From positions 171,373 to 235,372 of the forward strand of contig JALQBC010000053.1 of the NCBI GenBank assembly GCA_023375675.1: a DNA stretch of 64,000 nucleotides, read 5' to 3'. Both the position numbers and the translations under genes were made by a program. Below the pieces are notes generated by a model. It was given only the letters and a program-made list of their open reading frames with translations, was not told where the DNA came from and did not search any database. Source of the stretch: Cytospora piceicola (Eukaryota > Ascomycota > Sordariomycetes > Diaporthales > Cytosporaceae). This document shows positions 1 to 13,347 of the stretch, one piece after another. Each line of letters begins with the position of its first letter. Positions within the stretch are counted from its first letter, which is position 1.

Positions 1-2210
1 CGCCGAAAGGCATACCGATCTAGCAACTAGCGAAAACCATACAGGGGTTAAAAGGAAAGAAGATAGCACTAACCACCTCGCTAGATTATTAACTACACAT
101 AAGGCCACGATTATAGATACTATTAGTAAGTTATTCGTTATTCGACTAGAACAGACAATAAATTATTACTAAGGACTCTAAAACACAACGAACACTCCTC
201 TACAGCACTCTAAACACAGGGATAATACTATCATTTATTTATATATCTAAACGGAAATTAATACCGCTAAGATACTATAACTAGCCGTATCTCCTTACCG
301 CTCTAAAACTATAGCCGAAACGTATTAAAGGTAGCAGGATAATACAAGCCTATATATACGATAAGGGACGTACTAAGCACAACTCCTTCCTTATTCTCTA
401 GCTATATAATACCGTATCTGCTCTAATATAATAAATATAATACAGGGAAAAGCAAATAAATTCCCGTAAATATATATATATACTTATACTACTCGGCTAT
501 CTTCCGTAAACTCTTAAAAAAGTAATCGTGTTTTATTTATACCGCTAAGCTAAAGACTATATATAAACATAATAAAGTATATATATTATCTAGCTATTAA
601 TAACGAAACAAAGCTTACTTTCGGAAATAGATTACTCGAAGGTATAGATATAGCTTCTTTTAAGCCGCAGTATAATACAAAGATTACCGTTAAACAGGAA
701 AACCCTACCCTCCGAACCCTATAGTAACATTCGAAGAACCCTATCCGTACTATTCGTCTTACACATACCTATTATTCAGTATTACTACTAACTTCCTTAG
801 CTAATTATCTACCATAAGAAAAAGTACCTTAAAACCCTTTAAACGGCTAGCCTAATTACAGGTAATAAAGAAAGGTACTTAAAAACCAAGAACCTATTAA
901 TCTCTAAAAGCATCTATCGTATATAAATATATTTACTAGTAACTTAACTTAACTAATATAAAACGTTTAAGGTCGAATACGTAAGCTAGTCGTCCGCCTA
1001 AATAAAATAAGACCTGCCCGGTTCGCGACTTTATTTAGAATTAAAAACTAAATACTTTTAAGAGCGTTAAGGACGTAGTTTTCTTTTACTCTTTCTCGGA
1101 TATCCTTTATAAAAAGGCTATTATTAATAAGATTATTATAAAATACGAGTCCTCCCTTTATTCGCGCGATATATAACCAGTACCTCTTACTAAGAATTAT
1201 CCCGTTACTTACTTCTAGGTTTATAGTAAACCTAGCCGCGAATACTATCTAATCCTACTAATACCCCTTAAGCAGGTATATATAATATCCGACTTCGTAT
1301 CCCTGCCCGCAGATATCACCTACCTAATACATTAGCGCCTAAGCAGCCACTATTCTCATATCGCCTATAAAGGTTAAGGGGTATAGCTCCTTTAATTAGT
1401 TAAAGCGGTATAAGAGTTATAACGTTAAAGAAACTAAAAGGGAAGGGAAAGGGATATTAGGTTACAGGACTTAGGTAATAATCGATAAAGCCTTCTGTCA
1501 GAAGGCAGACCTAGCAAATATACGGATTTATATTTATAGGCTATAGCTTATCTCTTTTAGTTATTTTATAAGACAAACAACCTTCGCCTTTCTTTCTTTA
1601 TTACTTCTACTAGCTACTACGTCTTCTATTATTTCTGCACGTCTCGCTACCTAGTATAGCTAATACAGACCTTACCGTACTCGTCTTAAAGGCCTTTAAA
1701 AGACGTACTTTAAGCTATAATATAAAGTACTTATCGGTAAGGTACTAGTAAGCTTTTATACAGAGCGAATTTCCCTTAAAGGACGGCTATATAACCCTTT
1801 ATAAATAATCACCCGACGATAATAATCGGTCACGGATCGATTAAATCATTTACCTATATAACCTAGATAAGAAGAGGCTTATAAAGTTAATAATACTAAA
1901 GAGTAAACGTAAAAGTACTAGCTCCTCTTATATAAAAGAAGCTAAGCGCTAGGCGTTCGCAGCGGTATAAAAGGCTATATAATAAGATAGCCTACTACTC
2001 CTTTATACTATAACCACTTAGAAAACGTACTTTCGGGTATAGGTCTATTATACCGGATAAAAAGCCTTTACACCTCGTTATAAAGATTAAACCGAGGCTA
2101 ACAGAACCTAATATCTCGATATCTCTTCCCTAGAAAGAACCGCGGAATACTAAAGCCTTATCTAAGCTATTAAAAAAGACTATACCGGCGTCGGACTATA
2201 GCTATTAAAC
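1..2210 (+). other. Moderately decayed repeat with traces of + strand coding frame
   Basis: No intact gene. A + strand frame from about 40 to 560 reads as plausible protein once TAA and TAG are taken as former Gln codons; after that, frames change too often to follow. More CpA survives here than after 12 kb, so this copy is either younger or was less exposed. I could not recognise a transposon family from the residues left. Confidence 0.4.
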
Positions 2211-2227
2211 TATTCATCTAGTATATA

Positions 2228-2545
2228 ACAGTAAAACTACCCTAGCGACAACATAGTTCCGTCTAGCTAACGCTACCTTAGTCCCTCGAGTAAACAGCCG
2301 AGATCTTCTATCTACTAGTAAGAAAACTACCTTAGTAGCAACACGGTTCTGTCTGTCTACTAGCAGGAAAACTACCTTAGTAACAACACGGTTCCGTCTG
2401 TCTACTAACAGAAAAACTACCCTAGTAGTAATACGGTTCCGTCTGTTTACTAACAGGAAAACTACCCTAGTAACAACACGGTTCCGTCTATCTAACACCA
2501 CCTTAGTCCTTCGAGCAAGCAGCCGGAATCTTCTATCTAACAAGC
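2228..2545. repeat. Degenerate 45-bp minisatellite within decayed coding sequence
   Basis: About four near-perfect 45-bp units run from 2,320 to 2,490, each containing the core ACACGGTTC, TGTCTGT, ACTAAC and AAAACTACC. Two flanking partial units share the phrase CTTAGTCC..CGAG. The unit length is a multiple of three. In one + frame the array gives a 15-residue period with three consecutive TAG, TAA or CAA codons, as expected for a former run of Gln. That same frame continues after the array into a Lys-rich, coding-looking stretch to about 2,760. The array was probably inside a gene. Confidence 0.75.
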
Positions 2546-2989
2546 CGTACTACCTAATAACAGCAGCTAGATATCGGGTAAACGTAGTAAGAAAGAAAGG
2601 GAATAGCTTAAAGTCGATATCCGAGTTAAAAAGCATAGTAAAAAGGAAGACATCGTCTCTTTTAAAAATTATATAGGGGTAACTAAAATAAATAATCGAA
2701 GTAAATAAAACAAGATTATATATAAAGAAAGACAGGTATAAGTTTATCACAGAGCTAACTATTCTTATTACATAAAGAGGTTATCTTTCTAAAAGCCTTA
2801 AAGAGGTTATAAGTTTCCTAGTACCTGCTTTTAAGGTTATTATTATACATTATTATCCGTCTAAGTTAATATAAAAACATAACGTTATTCTTAGCTGCTT
2901 TTAATCTCCCCTTTTTCAACTATAAACCACGTTAATATATACACTTCTCTTTAACAATAACTAATACTCCTTTTTCAGGCTTATTTTCT

Positions 2990-5275
2990 CTACCGCACAT
3001 TATACGTATTTACTTACCGCGTCGCTATAGCCTCTACAGGTTTAAACTAAATAATAATAACGAGATTTTAATATATAAAGCTCTCTCTGCTCACTTATTA
3101 AGTTCTAGCCTGCTAACTAACATAGACAGGAAAAATAATAATATTTCTAAAAGGCTACGATTCGATCTCGTTATATATAACGGTAATATTAATTATTTAG
3201 AATACTGTAAGGCTTACGCCTATAATAAGTCTGTAACAGGTTACTACCTTAAGTATAACCGGTTCGTTAATATAGTTTCTAAAGACCTTTGCTTAGCTAT
3301 TATTAAAGCTATATCGTACTAGTATAAGCCGCTACTAGCCTAGGATTATCGTTGTAGTATCTAGCTTCGATAAAGGTAAAGCTCGATACTAAGTAAGACA
3401 TACTCTCTACCGTTTAAGGTCGGCTACGAGATTACTTAGTATTATCCGCGGCAGTTTGCTATTATCTACGCAATAGTTTCGCTCGATACATCTCGCATCG
3501 GCGATTCTTAAATTAGCACTTCGAGTAAGATACAGGTGCGTTATACGGTTTTCGAGGGCGTTAAGTATGTTACGTCTTTAACAGATTAACATTACGATAA
3601 CGCTATGTTACTCTCTAATCCAGAATCTTCATCTGTCCTGTATATTGTAAAGGATCAGTTAGGGATTAAAGATCTCTTCTTTTCCCCTCTACAGGGAAGC
3701 CGAAGGCGGTCAGATATCTAGTAGTATACACTTAAAGTTTCGAGTACAGACTCGTAACTCTATATTTCGAACGATATAGGTTTTCTGCTTACTATTTAAA
3801 AATATAAACTTACGTCTCGCTAAGGTATTAAGATCCGTAATTTAGGTATAAATAGAATCAGCTTACCGGCAACTACATTATAGACGGTTCTATAGCTACT
3901 AGGAACCCTTCGATAAAACCGCCTCTATAAGCTACACAGAAACCTTCATCCACTTCGCATATACCTACTACAAGTTAATCGTCCCGATATATCTATATAT
4001 TTAGTATATTTCGGGATTAATATTATTATAATCTATACTTATATCCCGAGAGAGAAGGTAGAGCTCTATAATTCAGTCTCTCCTTAAACGATCTAGCAGT
4101 ATATACTAGTTAGTAAAGATAAGTTTATTACAGAGATCTAGAAACGCTAGGGATTAAAAGATCGAGATATCGCTTTAATAGTAAGTCTTAGCTCTTCCGG
4201 CTTTTTCTAGAGCTAACCTCTTACTTTAAGTAGTTTCGAACTAACAAAAACCGTACTACTATCTTAAATATCTACCGAAAAAAGAACCGGACAGACTACA
4301 CCTAAACGTTACTAAATAAGCTTACTAACGACCCTACATACCTTTTCTTTAATACTTCCTCTCGTAATATTTATAATCTAGTCTTTAAAACGCTACGCCC
4401 CTTTCTCTAGAGCAATCCTCAAGCTCTTACCCTTCTAAAACCATTCTTACTATACCTAGAATTATAACGTATAGAAAACTTCTTCTATACATTAGCTAGT
4501 CTCGACAATACTACTATAGTAATATCGTATAAAGGCAGCTATAAAAAGAAAGCTTATATTACTAAACTAGTCTTTATTTATTCTAATAGACACGAGTACT
4601 ACGTTAGTTATATTCGTCGGGATAACCTTAACTACCCTTCTAAACTAACTACATCCCCGATATTATAGCTTAGGTTTTCTTTAAAGAACAAGAAGCCTTA
4701 CGTAGCTAAGATCGAAACGATATCACGCCCATCTAATACCAGTTTATTAGAGTAGCTTAAAATACCTTAGACCGGACAGTTAGAATAGTAGTTCTCTGCG
4801 AGGCAATATAAAGTATATTATAAAGACCAATCAAGTCCAGCAACAAGGCAAACCTTTAGGTAAATCAACAGGCTACTAGAGAAAGGAACTATAACTAAGA
4901 CGATATAAGCGGAAGTATAAGCACTAAGTACTTACTTATCGTATCTTATAATAGATCTATATTAATTATCGCTGTTTTATCACGAGAGAGAAACAGGTTT
5001 AACAACTATTAAGGTACCTGATCTAAGTCCGTATAAGCCTTCTTCTAATATATATACCCTATATATATAACACTACCTAAGTAGCTTAAAGAGTTTTATT
5101 ACTTAGCGCGGCTTTACGCTCGGAATCTGCGCGTTATCTATACACACTGCCGCGCGTTCGCGCGCTGTCTATACGTACTACCGCGCCTCCGCGCGTTACA
5201 ATCTAGCCTTACGCTTATATCAATTATTACGCGCTAACCCTGTGCGCTTATATCTATAACCTGCGCGCTTGTTCT
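2990..5275 (+). pseudogene. RIP-killed gene or transposon ORF, function unknown
   Basis: A pyrimidine-rich, promoter-like stretch (about 2,905-2,990) precedes + strand coding traces. An open run of about 90 codons begins near 3,070. A second frame follows near 3,600-4,250. A third runs from about 4,220 to 5,260, more than 300 codons, with stops only of the TAA and TAG kind at Gln-compatible places. The residues suggest a soluble, Lys-, Leu- and Ile-rich protein, with no motif I can name. Frame changes show indels or lost introns on top of the point mutations. It could be a DNA transposon ORF or a duplicated host gene. Confidence 0.5.
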
Positions 5276-5300
5276 TAGTAGGGCTACGTAATAAAACCTA
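5095..5300. repeat. CpG-dense islet with inverted ends
   Basis: Between 5,100 and 5,275 the sequence abruptly carries many CpG-rich words (GCGCG, CCGCGC, CGCGCGTT), several repeated with about 40-bp spacing. The edges are inverted: AGTTTTATTACTTAGC near 5,093 faces GCTACGTAATAAAAC near 5,283. RIP spares CpG, so a CpG-rich ancestral sequence would remain visible in this way. It may be a solo LTR or MITE-like end; I see no coding capacity. Confidence 0.45.
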
Positions 5301-7030
5301 AAGGTTTGCTTATCTTACAGGTAAAAACCTCTCTTCCTTCGCACCTCTATACCGACCTTATTCAACATAGCCGCCTATTACCTATAGCCTAATCTTACCG
5401 AGAAAGCTAACTTATTAGACATAAAACTTATACAGAGTGTTAAAACTAACAGATCACTGTAAAGGCTCGACGCAGCACTTAAAATTAGTTATTAATAAGA
5501 AACGCGCAATATCTAGCTAAAAGCCGGTTTCTATATATAGTATACCTAGTAGTTTAGTAGTAGCATTACCTAGTTAGCTTTAGCACAGCTACCGGACTTA
5601 GACCTTCGAGGTATTACACGTTCTATCTCGAATATTATACCTTATAAGACTCTATAACTTCTTATCTAACACCTGTTCTATATTTCGTATCGTAGTTCTA
5701 TACGCTACGGTAGGTACTACCTATATTCGAATACAAAATCCGATATAATAAAGAGCTAATAATATTTAGGCTAGCTATAAGAGCACGACTATAGCTATCT
5801 AACTATCCGAGATACCACTACATCTCTAGCCCCCCCGTAATTAGCCTTAACGAGTAACATCACGCTACTAACGACTACTATTAATAACGATAGTAACAGC
5901 GACAACGATAACGATATTCAATCTTATAGCGACTAGCTTAAGCAGCCGTAGCTATTCGAGATAAAGAACAACGAACGTAGTTTCCTAGAATTAAAATACC
6001 TTCCGGCTATCTTCCTATACCGAACATACGTTTCAGTTATTAAAACAGCTCAGAGGGTATCCGTATATACCTTTTAAAGCAAGTTAAAGCTCGATATCTA
6101 TTCTGCTTAAGTTATATATATCGCTAAAAAGCTATTCGAAGTTACTATTTAGATAGAGCACGGACGACTATATATACGACTTAATAGTAGTATAAGTATA
6201 TTATTTAATAGCTTAAGGCTAGCCGGAGCAGAATATAAGGCTGCCGGAAGAATCCTTAGTTAGTTTTACTCGGCGGTTTATAGCGATGCCTACTTTATAC
6301 GAGAGTTTAAATATAGGGAAGCTCTAACTAGTTATATTACTTTAAAAGTAAACGGCGATACTACTAAGCATAGCTACCTTTATATCTAAGGGAACGTATT
6401 ATCGATTTCGGTGATAACTAGCTAACTTTAGCTAGCAGGTAATAAAGCTAAAGGCTAAAGTTTTATAAACTCGGTTATTCTGTATAGAACGTTCTTAATT
6501 AGTCTTTATAACCCTTTATTCACGATACAGGAATTTAGTAAATTAGAATAAGTCAGACTAAATTTATAAATTTACATTTACTCTAAAATTATTATACTAC
6601 TATATATAGTTTATTCTGCTCTGTAGGCATCTTCTACCCTTAATATTAAGAAAGAACGGTAGGATCCTTCTTATCGGCTATGAGATTATTTAAAGACCGG
6701 TAGAGTAGATAATCTACCCGAAAGCTATCTTTATAGGTAACTAGGCTGCTAGGTAGGTACTTCGTAATCGTATAGTACGACACGTTGTTAAAAGTGTATA
6801 CTTTTACGCTTAGTTTATTAAGCTTAGATACTCTAGTACAATATTAGCTATATCCTCTGTATAGCCGGGAATGTCGGGGATATCGGTATCTACCGAATAC
6901 TTTAATACGTATACTCGGTAACACCTTGCTTCGTATATATTACGCTATCTAAATCTGCAGGAAAGTTATTATCTCCGCTACTAGCTCTTCTATATAGTCT
7001 TATACTAAGTTTATTCCCTACTGGTTACCC
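5300..7030 (+). pseudogene. Decayed + strand ORF with an acidic Asn/Asp/Ser tract
   Basis: From about 5,860 a + frame reads a short Asn-, Asp- and Ser-rich tract and then a longer, mixed stretch to about 6,390 with stops only at Gln-compatible TAA and TAG. The acidic tract weakly recalls the Asp/Ser/Asn-rich tail of the LTR element at 28,836-30,870, so this may be an older relative, but the match is too short to insist on. After 6,400 I see nothing recognisable up to the minisatellite. Confidence 0.35.
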
Positions 7031-7395
7031 GCTGCTAGTTCCCCGCTCCTGCTATAAATAAAAGTTAAGCTAACGCCCTACTATACGCTCGGCTCCTTTA
7101 GCTAGCTCTACTTTCTAGCTAGCTCCAGATATCCAGCTAGCTCTTATCCTCTAGCTAGTTCTACTCCTTTAGCTAGCCAGGCTAGCTCTACTCCTCCAGC
7201 CAGCTCTACTCTTTTAGCTAGCTCTACTCCTCTAGCTAGCTCCACTCTCTAGCCAGCTCTAAATATCCAGCTAACTCTTATCCTCTAGCTAGTTCCACTC
7301 CTCCAGCCAGCTCTACTCCTTTAGCCAGTTCCACTCCTCCAGCCAGTTCCACTCTTCCAGCTAGTTCCCCGCTCCCGCTACCAACTCCTCTATAT
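7031..7395. repeat. 18-bp minisatellite, about 15 degenerate units
   Basis: Units of the form GCCAGTTCCACTCCTCCA, with CT/TC and AG/GA variants, are repeated from about 7,085 to 7,375. The flanks share GCTAGTTCCCCGCTCC (7,031 and 7,360). Eighteen bases keep a reading frame, and one + frame gives a six-residue Ala-Ser-Ser-Thr-Pro-Pro-like period, typical of a Ser/Thr/Pro-rich linker. The variant sites are mainly transitions, in line with RIP on top of unit divergence. Confidence 0.75.
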
Positions 7396-10300
7396 AGCTA
7401 ACCCGCTTTATACTACACGCTACATTTAGGTTATATCGCTCTAGCCTACTCGACAACTACCTAGGTAGGTAAGATTTAGATATATATTTACCTTAGTTTA
7501 TAAAGGACAGCTAACTTAGTTTCTTATCGACTAAGTTATTATATTATTACCGAGGCCTTTATTTCTCGAAAGCCTACCTTTAGATACTTCGCAATATCTA
7601 GCTATACTACCTAAGAAACGCCCCCGCTCTTCTAACTAGTTACCCTATAAAAAGGCTAAGGCCGGGACCCTACCCTAGTAGTAGTAGCGTATCGAGAATA
7701 TCGATAAGACGTATAACCCTAATACCCTGCTAAACGTAATCTAAATCGAATTTCTCCGATAAGCGTTAACCGCGCTCTTTACGGTCGGCGGTAAGATTAA
7801 CCTAACTAACAATAATCCCGAAACTAACGAAAGAAGGGGTCTTATTACTATACGCTAAGACTCGGGACCTAAAGGCCAATATACCCGTAAGATATCCTTT
7901 CCCCTTAAGAATGTAAGAGCCGATTAGGTTAGATTTACCTAGCTTATTCGAGACTATAACCCTACGACCTTTAGCCGAGGTAACTAGGAAGTGTTCGATA
8001 AGTCTTACTGTAAAGCGAGTAAAATAGACACGTAACGCTTTTCATCTAACTACTTTCCGGACGATAACTATATTATAAAGAAGATTACCTAGTCTTTAGC
8101 TTCTCTTTATAGTACTTATAGTACTTTTAAAAGGGTTAGGGCTGAACTTTATAAGCTTAATATAAGTACTTCTTTTTAATAGTATTAGTATATAATATCC
8201 TAAACTTAGAAATATAGGTCTACTCTGCGCTATCGGGAAAGTTTCAGCCGTATATAGATATACCTCGTTTTAATGAACAGTTAAAATTATTAGTAGTTTA
8301 CCTTCTAAGTTTATATATAAGTAAGTCCTTTTATATTACTTTTTAAATAAGAACGGCTATTAATAATACTTTTTAAAAGGCGAGCTTACAATCCGCCGTA
8401 AGAATAAAAAGCGAGTTTATAATTAAAGACCTTTAAGCTTAACATATATATAATAAGCAGCTTTTTACTTAAACGAAAAGTATAAAGTTAACGAGGTAAA
8501 AGATAACTACCGGGTAACACTAACCTACAACTTATACTAGGTCCCCCTTCTCTTAAGCCTTTAAAGTAAAATCAATAACGATATTAGCACGCTTACGTAG
8601 GTTAAAATACTAAACAGACTTCTTAACTATAAAAAGTATATAAGAAATTATAAGTTATTTAGCTATACTCTTATCTTCCTCTATATATTATTTATTTACA
8701 TCTACCTTTAGTAGGCACCTTAAGCTTCGCTACTACTCAGTACTACCTATATACTACTCCTTACCTAAAGGGCAATATCGAAGAGTATCTTAAAGGTACA
8801 GATATATTAGTATTCTAAGCATTTAAGCGCTTAAGGTATAATATATAAGTTACTACTATAATCGACGACCGCGAATATAATAAGTAAGTTAGGCATAATT
8901 AGTTTATAAGAAGCGAAGACAACCCGCCGGATACTATTATATACTATATAGGTAAGAAATTATATACGCTACTCTTTCTTAACTAAGTATAAAATAAAGA
9001 ATACCTTTCTCCGGGAAAGTTTTATTAAGGTTAGATAGAGTATTAGTAGCGAGATAACTAGTCTAATCCGATAACGGTTTATAATTAGAAAAAGGTTATA
9101 TAGCTTAATAGCTACCCGTTCGATAAAGCTTTAAAGCTTATATTATTAGCTATTGTAATAAGTTTATAACCTTAAGCTTATCGACTTAATAACTAATTTA
9201 TTATATTAAATACAGATAGGGAACGAGCTAACTAACTAAGCATACTACTTAGCTACGGTAATTCTAGTAGAGTTTAACTAAGATAGAAGATTATTATCGA
9301 AGGCTATCTGTAGCGAGCTAGGTAGTAGTCTTAAGGATTAGTGAAATAAAAGGGTTCGAGGGCTTTAGATTAGGTAATTTTAAAAAATATATATACTTAG
9401 TTTATTTATACTATCTTTAGATAGTATACAATAAAGCTATTACTATCTTTATAGCTGTAAATTAACTATAAGGCGCGAGATAAATAGTAAATTTTATAAC
9501 CTCCGGTATTTTAACTTACTTATCTAGGCTTCTATTTTAACTTATCTATACCCTTAGCTTAACGCTATAGACCCTCTCTATATAGTTCTTAAAATAACGT
9601 ATATCTTTAAATTTTAGCGACCTATCCCTATACTTTAGATAATTACAGAATATTTATATTACTGTGTGTAGCTTATAAGCATACTCTCTGTCGAAATAGT
9701 CGTATATTATAGCAGGTCGGTAGTATGTAAACGTCCGCTCTTTAATAGTTTAACCTTTATTCTTAATATAACGTAGGCACTATATTCTTTATATTAAAAG
9801 CAGGAAAGTATTTAACTAAAGAGACTCTTCTTTCACTCGGATCTTAGCTAACGCCCGGCGTCTAATATAGCTTCGCTTTACCGTCTTTTACTTTACGCAT
9901 AAAGTAGTTATTAGCTTGGCAGCCTAAATACGGAAGTCGTAAAGCTTAGAGTAGCTAAGGTTATTCGGTTAGTTAATAAGGATCTCGGCTAATTAAGTAT
10001 ATTCCGGGATATTAAGGTCGATACTCGACTTAAAGTATATTTCCTAGTCCTCTCCTCTTACTACTATCTTAATATCCTAGGTTAGCCGATAATAGAAGTA
10101 ATACTTACGATAATCGGCTTAAAATACCTTTTTACGCTACACTCGTTTACTACTAATCTCTTTAATAAAACGTCTAATCTCTTCTTCGTATTAAAAGCTA
10201 CGGATCCGGTATTAGCCGCTTTTAAAGTTAGCTCGTTATTATTCTAATTAGACGATCTCGGGATTAGGAGGAAGATAGTTCTAAACTTCAGTTAAGGCTA

Positions 10301-13300
10301 TATTTTTACATGCTTAAGGATCCCGCGTTATACTAATATATATAAAAAGGCTAATAAGCCCGTCCTTTATAAGCTTGTCTAAGAACGTATTTTAGAGATA
10401 GAATTACACCTTCTCGTTAATATACACGCTATTAAATATAGAGAACTTCGGGTTATAGCGTATTATTTAGTCGCGGACAGCATCCGATGCGTTACTTAGG
10501 TCTATTAGTATTATTTCTATTAAACTTAATTAATTTAACGTATCGTTAACAGAGTTTACTACTCCTCTTCGAAAAGCCTTAAGTCTAAGCTTAGTTTTAA
10601 ACTTAGCGTCGAGGGTTTACCGTTCTATATCGTCTCTTAATTTATAATAGGACAATATATAATTCGGAGAAGTAACTAAGCTTTCGAACCGACGAAACAC
10701 AGGTCGCTTAAGCTACTCTTATTTCTAACGGAGTAGAGTACAGCTAATAAGGCTACGGTTTTTTATTTTAAAAACACGCCTAACGGTAGTTAAACTCGGT
10801 GTATCGAATACGCCGTTATATAGTACTAAGCTAATAATAACGGTAACAGGATAAAATATTAGCCTTCTAGTAGTCGTAAAGAAGAAAATCGTCTTAGAAT
10901 GTATTAGTTAAACTATAGACTACTATATAAAGGGCTAGATAAATAAGGGCTTACGGTTTTAGCTTTTTATTAGCTCCTTTATAGTAGACGAATTTAATCG
11001 CTATAAATATAACATCCTAGCCTGTCGAAGGGTAACGTATAACCATTATCGAAATATCCTTATAGCAGAGCGCCTTAGGCCGTCTACGGCTTATTATCTC
11101 CTATATAAGTAATTATTTAAGTAGCCCGTGCTTTTAATTATCGTCGGAAGATACGTCTATAGTTACCTACAGCTTATCGTTAAGCTTCTTTTTCTTATTA
11201 TTAACAATCTTAGCGGGTCGCGCCCCTATATAGGCAAAGAGAAGATAAAACCCCGATAGTTAAACTCGATACCTCTTTAAGGGAAAGGTGCCTGTATTAT
11301 AGGCGATATTAAAGGTTTAAAGGACTAAGAGGTCGTTAAGCCTAAGTACCGGTTTACTGTTAAGATTTAGCGGTTAAAGTTCGAAAAGAGGTTTTAGAGT
11401 AGCGTTATACTACTAAAATAATATTAGTAAAGAGAATACTAAAGTAATATTCTTCGAGAACATACTTTCTAAATCTCTTTAAAGTCGTTTATATTTATAG
11501 GGCTGCTATTAACACTATTATACAACTACTTATACTAGCGGAAATACTCCTATAAAGTACCTTTAAACCTAATCTTAAAGTTCTTATATAGATAATAAAG
11601 GAAATCCATCGCGGTAAACTTATCTGCCTTAGCTAAAGCTTCCTTCTATACCCCTAGCTTAGCAAACTTATAGTACTTCTCCTATTTCCGGCGAATACTA
11701 CTAATGTTTACCTTTATAGTATCGGCGTAGGCTAGTCTTAAGAAAGTTTTACTTTAAAGCTCTTAACGAAAAACTTTTCGTTAAGTAGAAGTAAACTTAT
11801 CCGACTTCTTTACGTTCTGCTATTAGGCTACTCGTTATATAAAGCTTCGGATAAAATCTACATAGTAGTTATAGTAAGATTAAGAGAGAGAGTAAGGAGG
11901 TGCTATTATTAAGCAGAAGAAAAGCTTTAGTATATGATTAATTAAAAACTAAGCAGGTCATTAGTAAGAACGACTATATTAAGGCTTAAGTAGTTATACA
12001 GCATCTAGCAAGAAGCGCTTAGGTTAAGTTATCGGGTATAACGAAAATAAATTAGCTATAGTCTAATATCTTAGGTATAAGGGAGCGGGGCGGCTAGTAA
12101 ACTAAGCGGCGGCTTATACAGAGTATATATTAGTAACATCTGTACACACTGTTAATACCCCTGTATTTAGCGACTAACACTAAATAAAATAAGCAGCTAT
12201 AACAGCATTTCCTCTCTTTATACTATAAATATAAACTTACTTTAAGTAACTAAAAACAATATTATCTTAGTCGATATATAGTTTTTTTTCGAAAGGCTAA
12301 TGTTCGAAAATACCGAGTAAATCGAATAAGTTACTTTACTTTATACTTTAATAAGAACTAACTAGTCTATTACTTTAAATAGTTTATTAAACTTAAAAGT
12401 AATAGTTTTAACCTTCCCGATATTCTTTAAATAAAAGTATAACTACTACCGGATAATAAACGATAACCTGCTACCTTTCGTAAACGGTATATTCTATATA
12501 AAGTAAAAAGAGGTTTTTAAAAGCTAGCTAAGCTATTATTATTTCGGTACTATTACGTTCGACGGCGATCTTTTTTATCCGGGCTGCTATTATAAGAGCC
12601 TCGAGTATATTACGATAGACCTTTATATATAGCTTAGTAACCCCGATAACTGCTTTAAAAAGACCGAGAAGCCGGTAGTTCGGGTTTATAATCTTTAGCT
12701 ATATAACCTTTTAGTTTAAATTAAGTAACGTTATAACGATATCTTCCCTTATTAAAGTAATAGCGAATATAACTAAAGTATATCCTTTTTTATATTAACG
12801 TAATAGACTATTTATAAAGTAAAACTAACTTTAGCGTATAAGCTAATAAGTCAGAACGTTTATTAAAAGCTAAAGGATTAACTATAATAGAATTTATTAA
12901 AACTAACTTATACTTAAGATATATATATAGGTTTAAACGCTTTATATAAAGTAATTACTTTTACCTTAAATATTCTTAAAGGTTATTAACGAAATAGAGC
13001 TTAATAAATAATAATATAGATTATATACTTTATATTTACGTACACTCCTTTTATATATATATAAACAGACTAAATTCCGGATCAGTTCTCTTTTTATTTT
13101 ATTAATTTAATATAATATATAGCTACGTTTAAAAGATATAGTATATATACTATTATCTATACTTACCTTCGGTTAGTTTTTATAAGAACCTAACTTCCTT
13201 TAGCTCGTTATAGATTACAATAGCTTTAAAAACCTAAAGTATTTATAGGCCGAGAGGAGAAAAGGCGTAGCTTACCGTACTAAAGTTTATTATAGGGTTT

Positions 13301-13347
13301 ATTATCGATCTGCACTAGCTTTTAATTATCTCCCTCTTACTGTTAGC
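7396..13347. other. Gene-free decayed repeat, nothing recognised
   Basis: No intact ORF, RNA gene or repeat boundary that I can support. Base composition slides from moderately AT-rich (to about 12,200) to extremely AT-rich. Scattered frames look coding over 30-60 codons on the + strand, but none yields a family motif; I specifically looked for reverse transcriptase and integrase motifs by eye and did not find a convincing one. Confidence 0.5.

Noticed and set aside
10861..11040. Possible reverse transcriptase motif (R-L-R-M ... L-N) on the plus strand
   Set aside because: Spacing and neighbouring residues do not fit the RT core, and no catalytic D-D pair follows.
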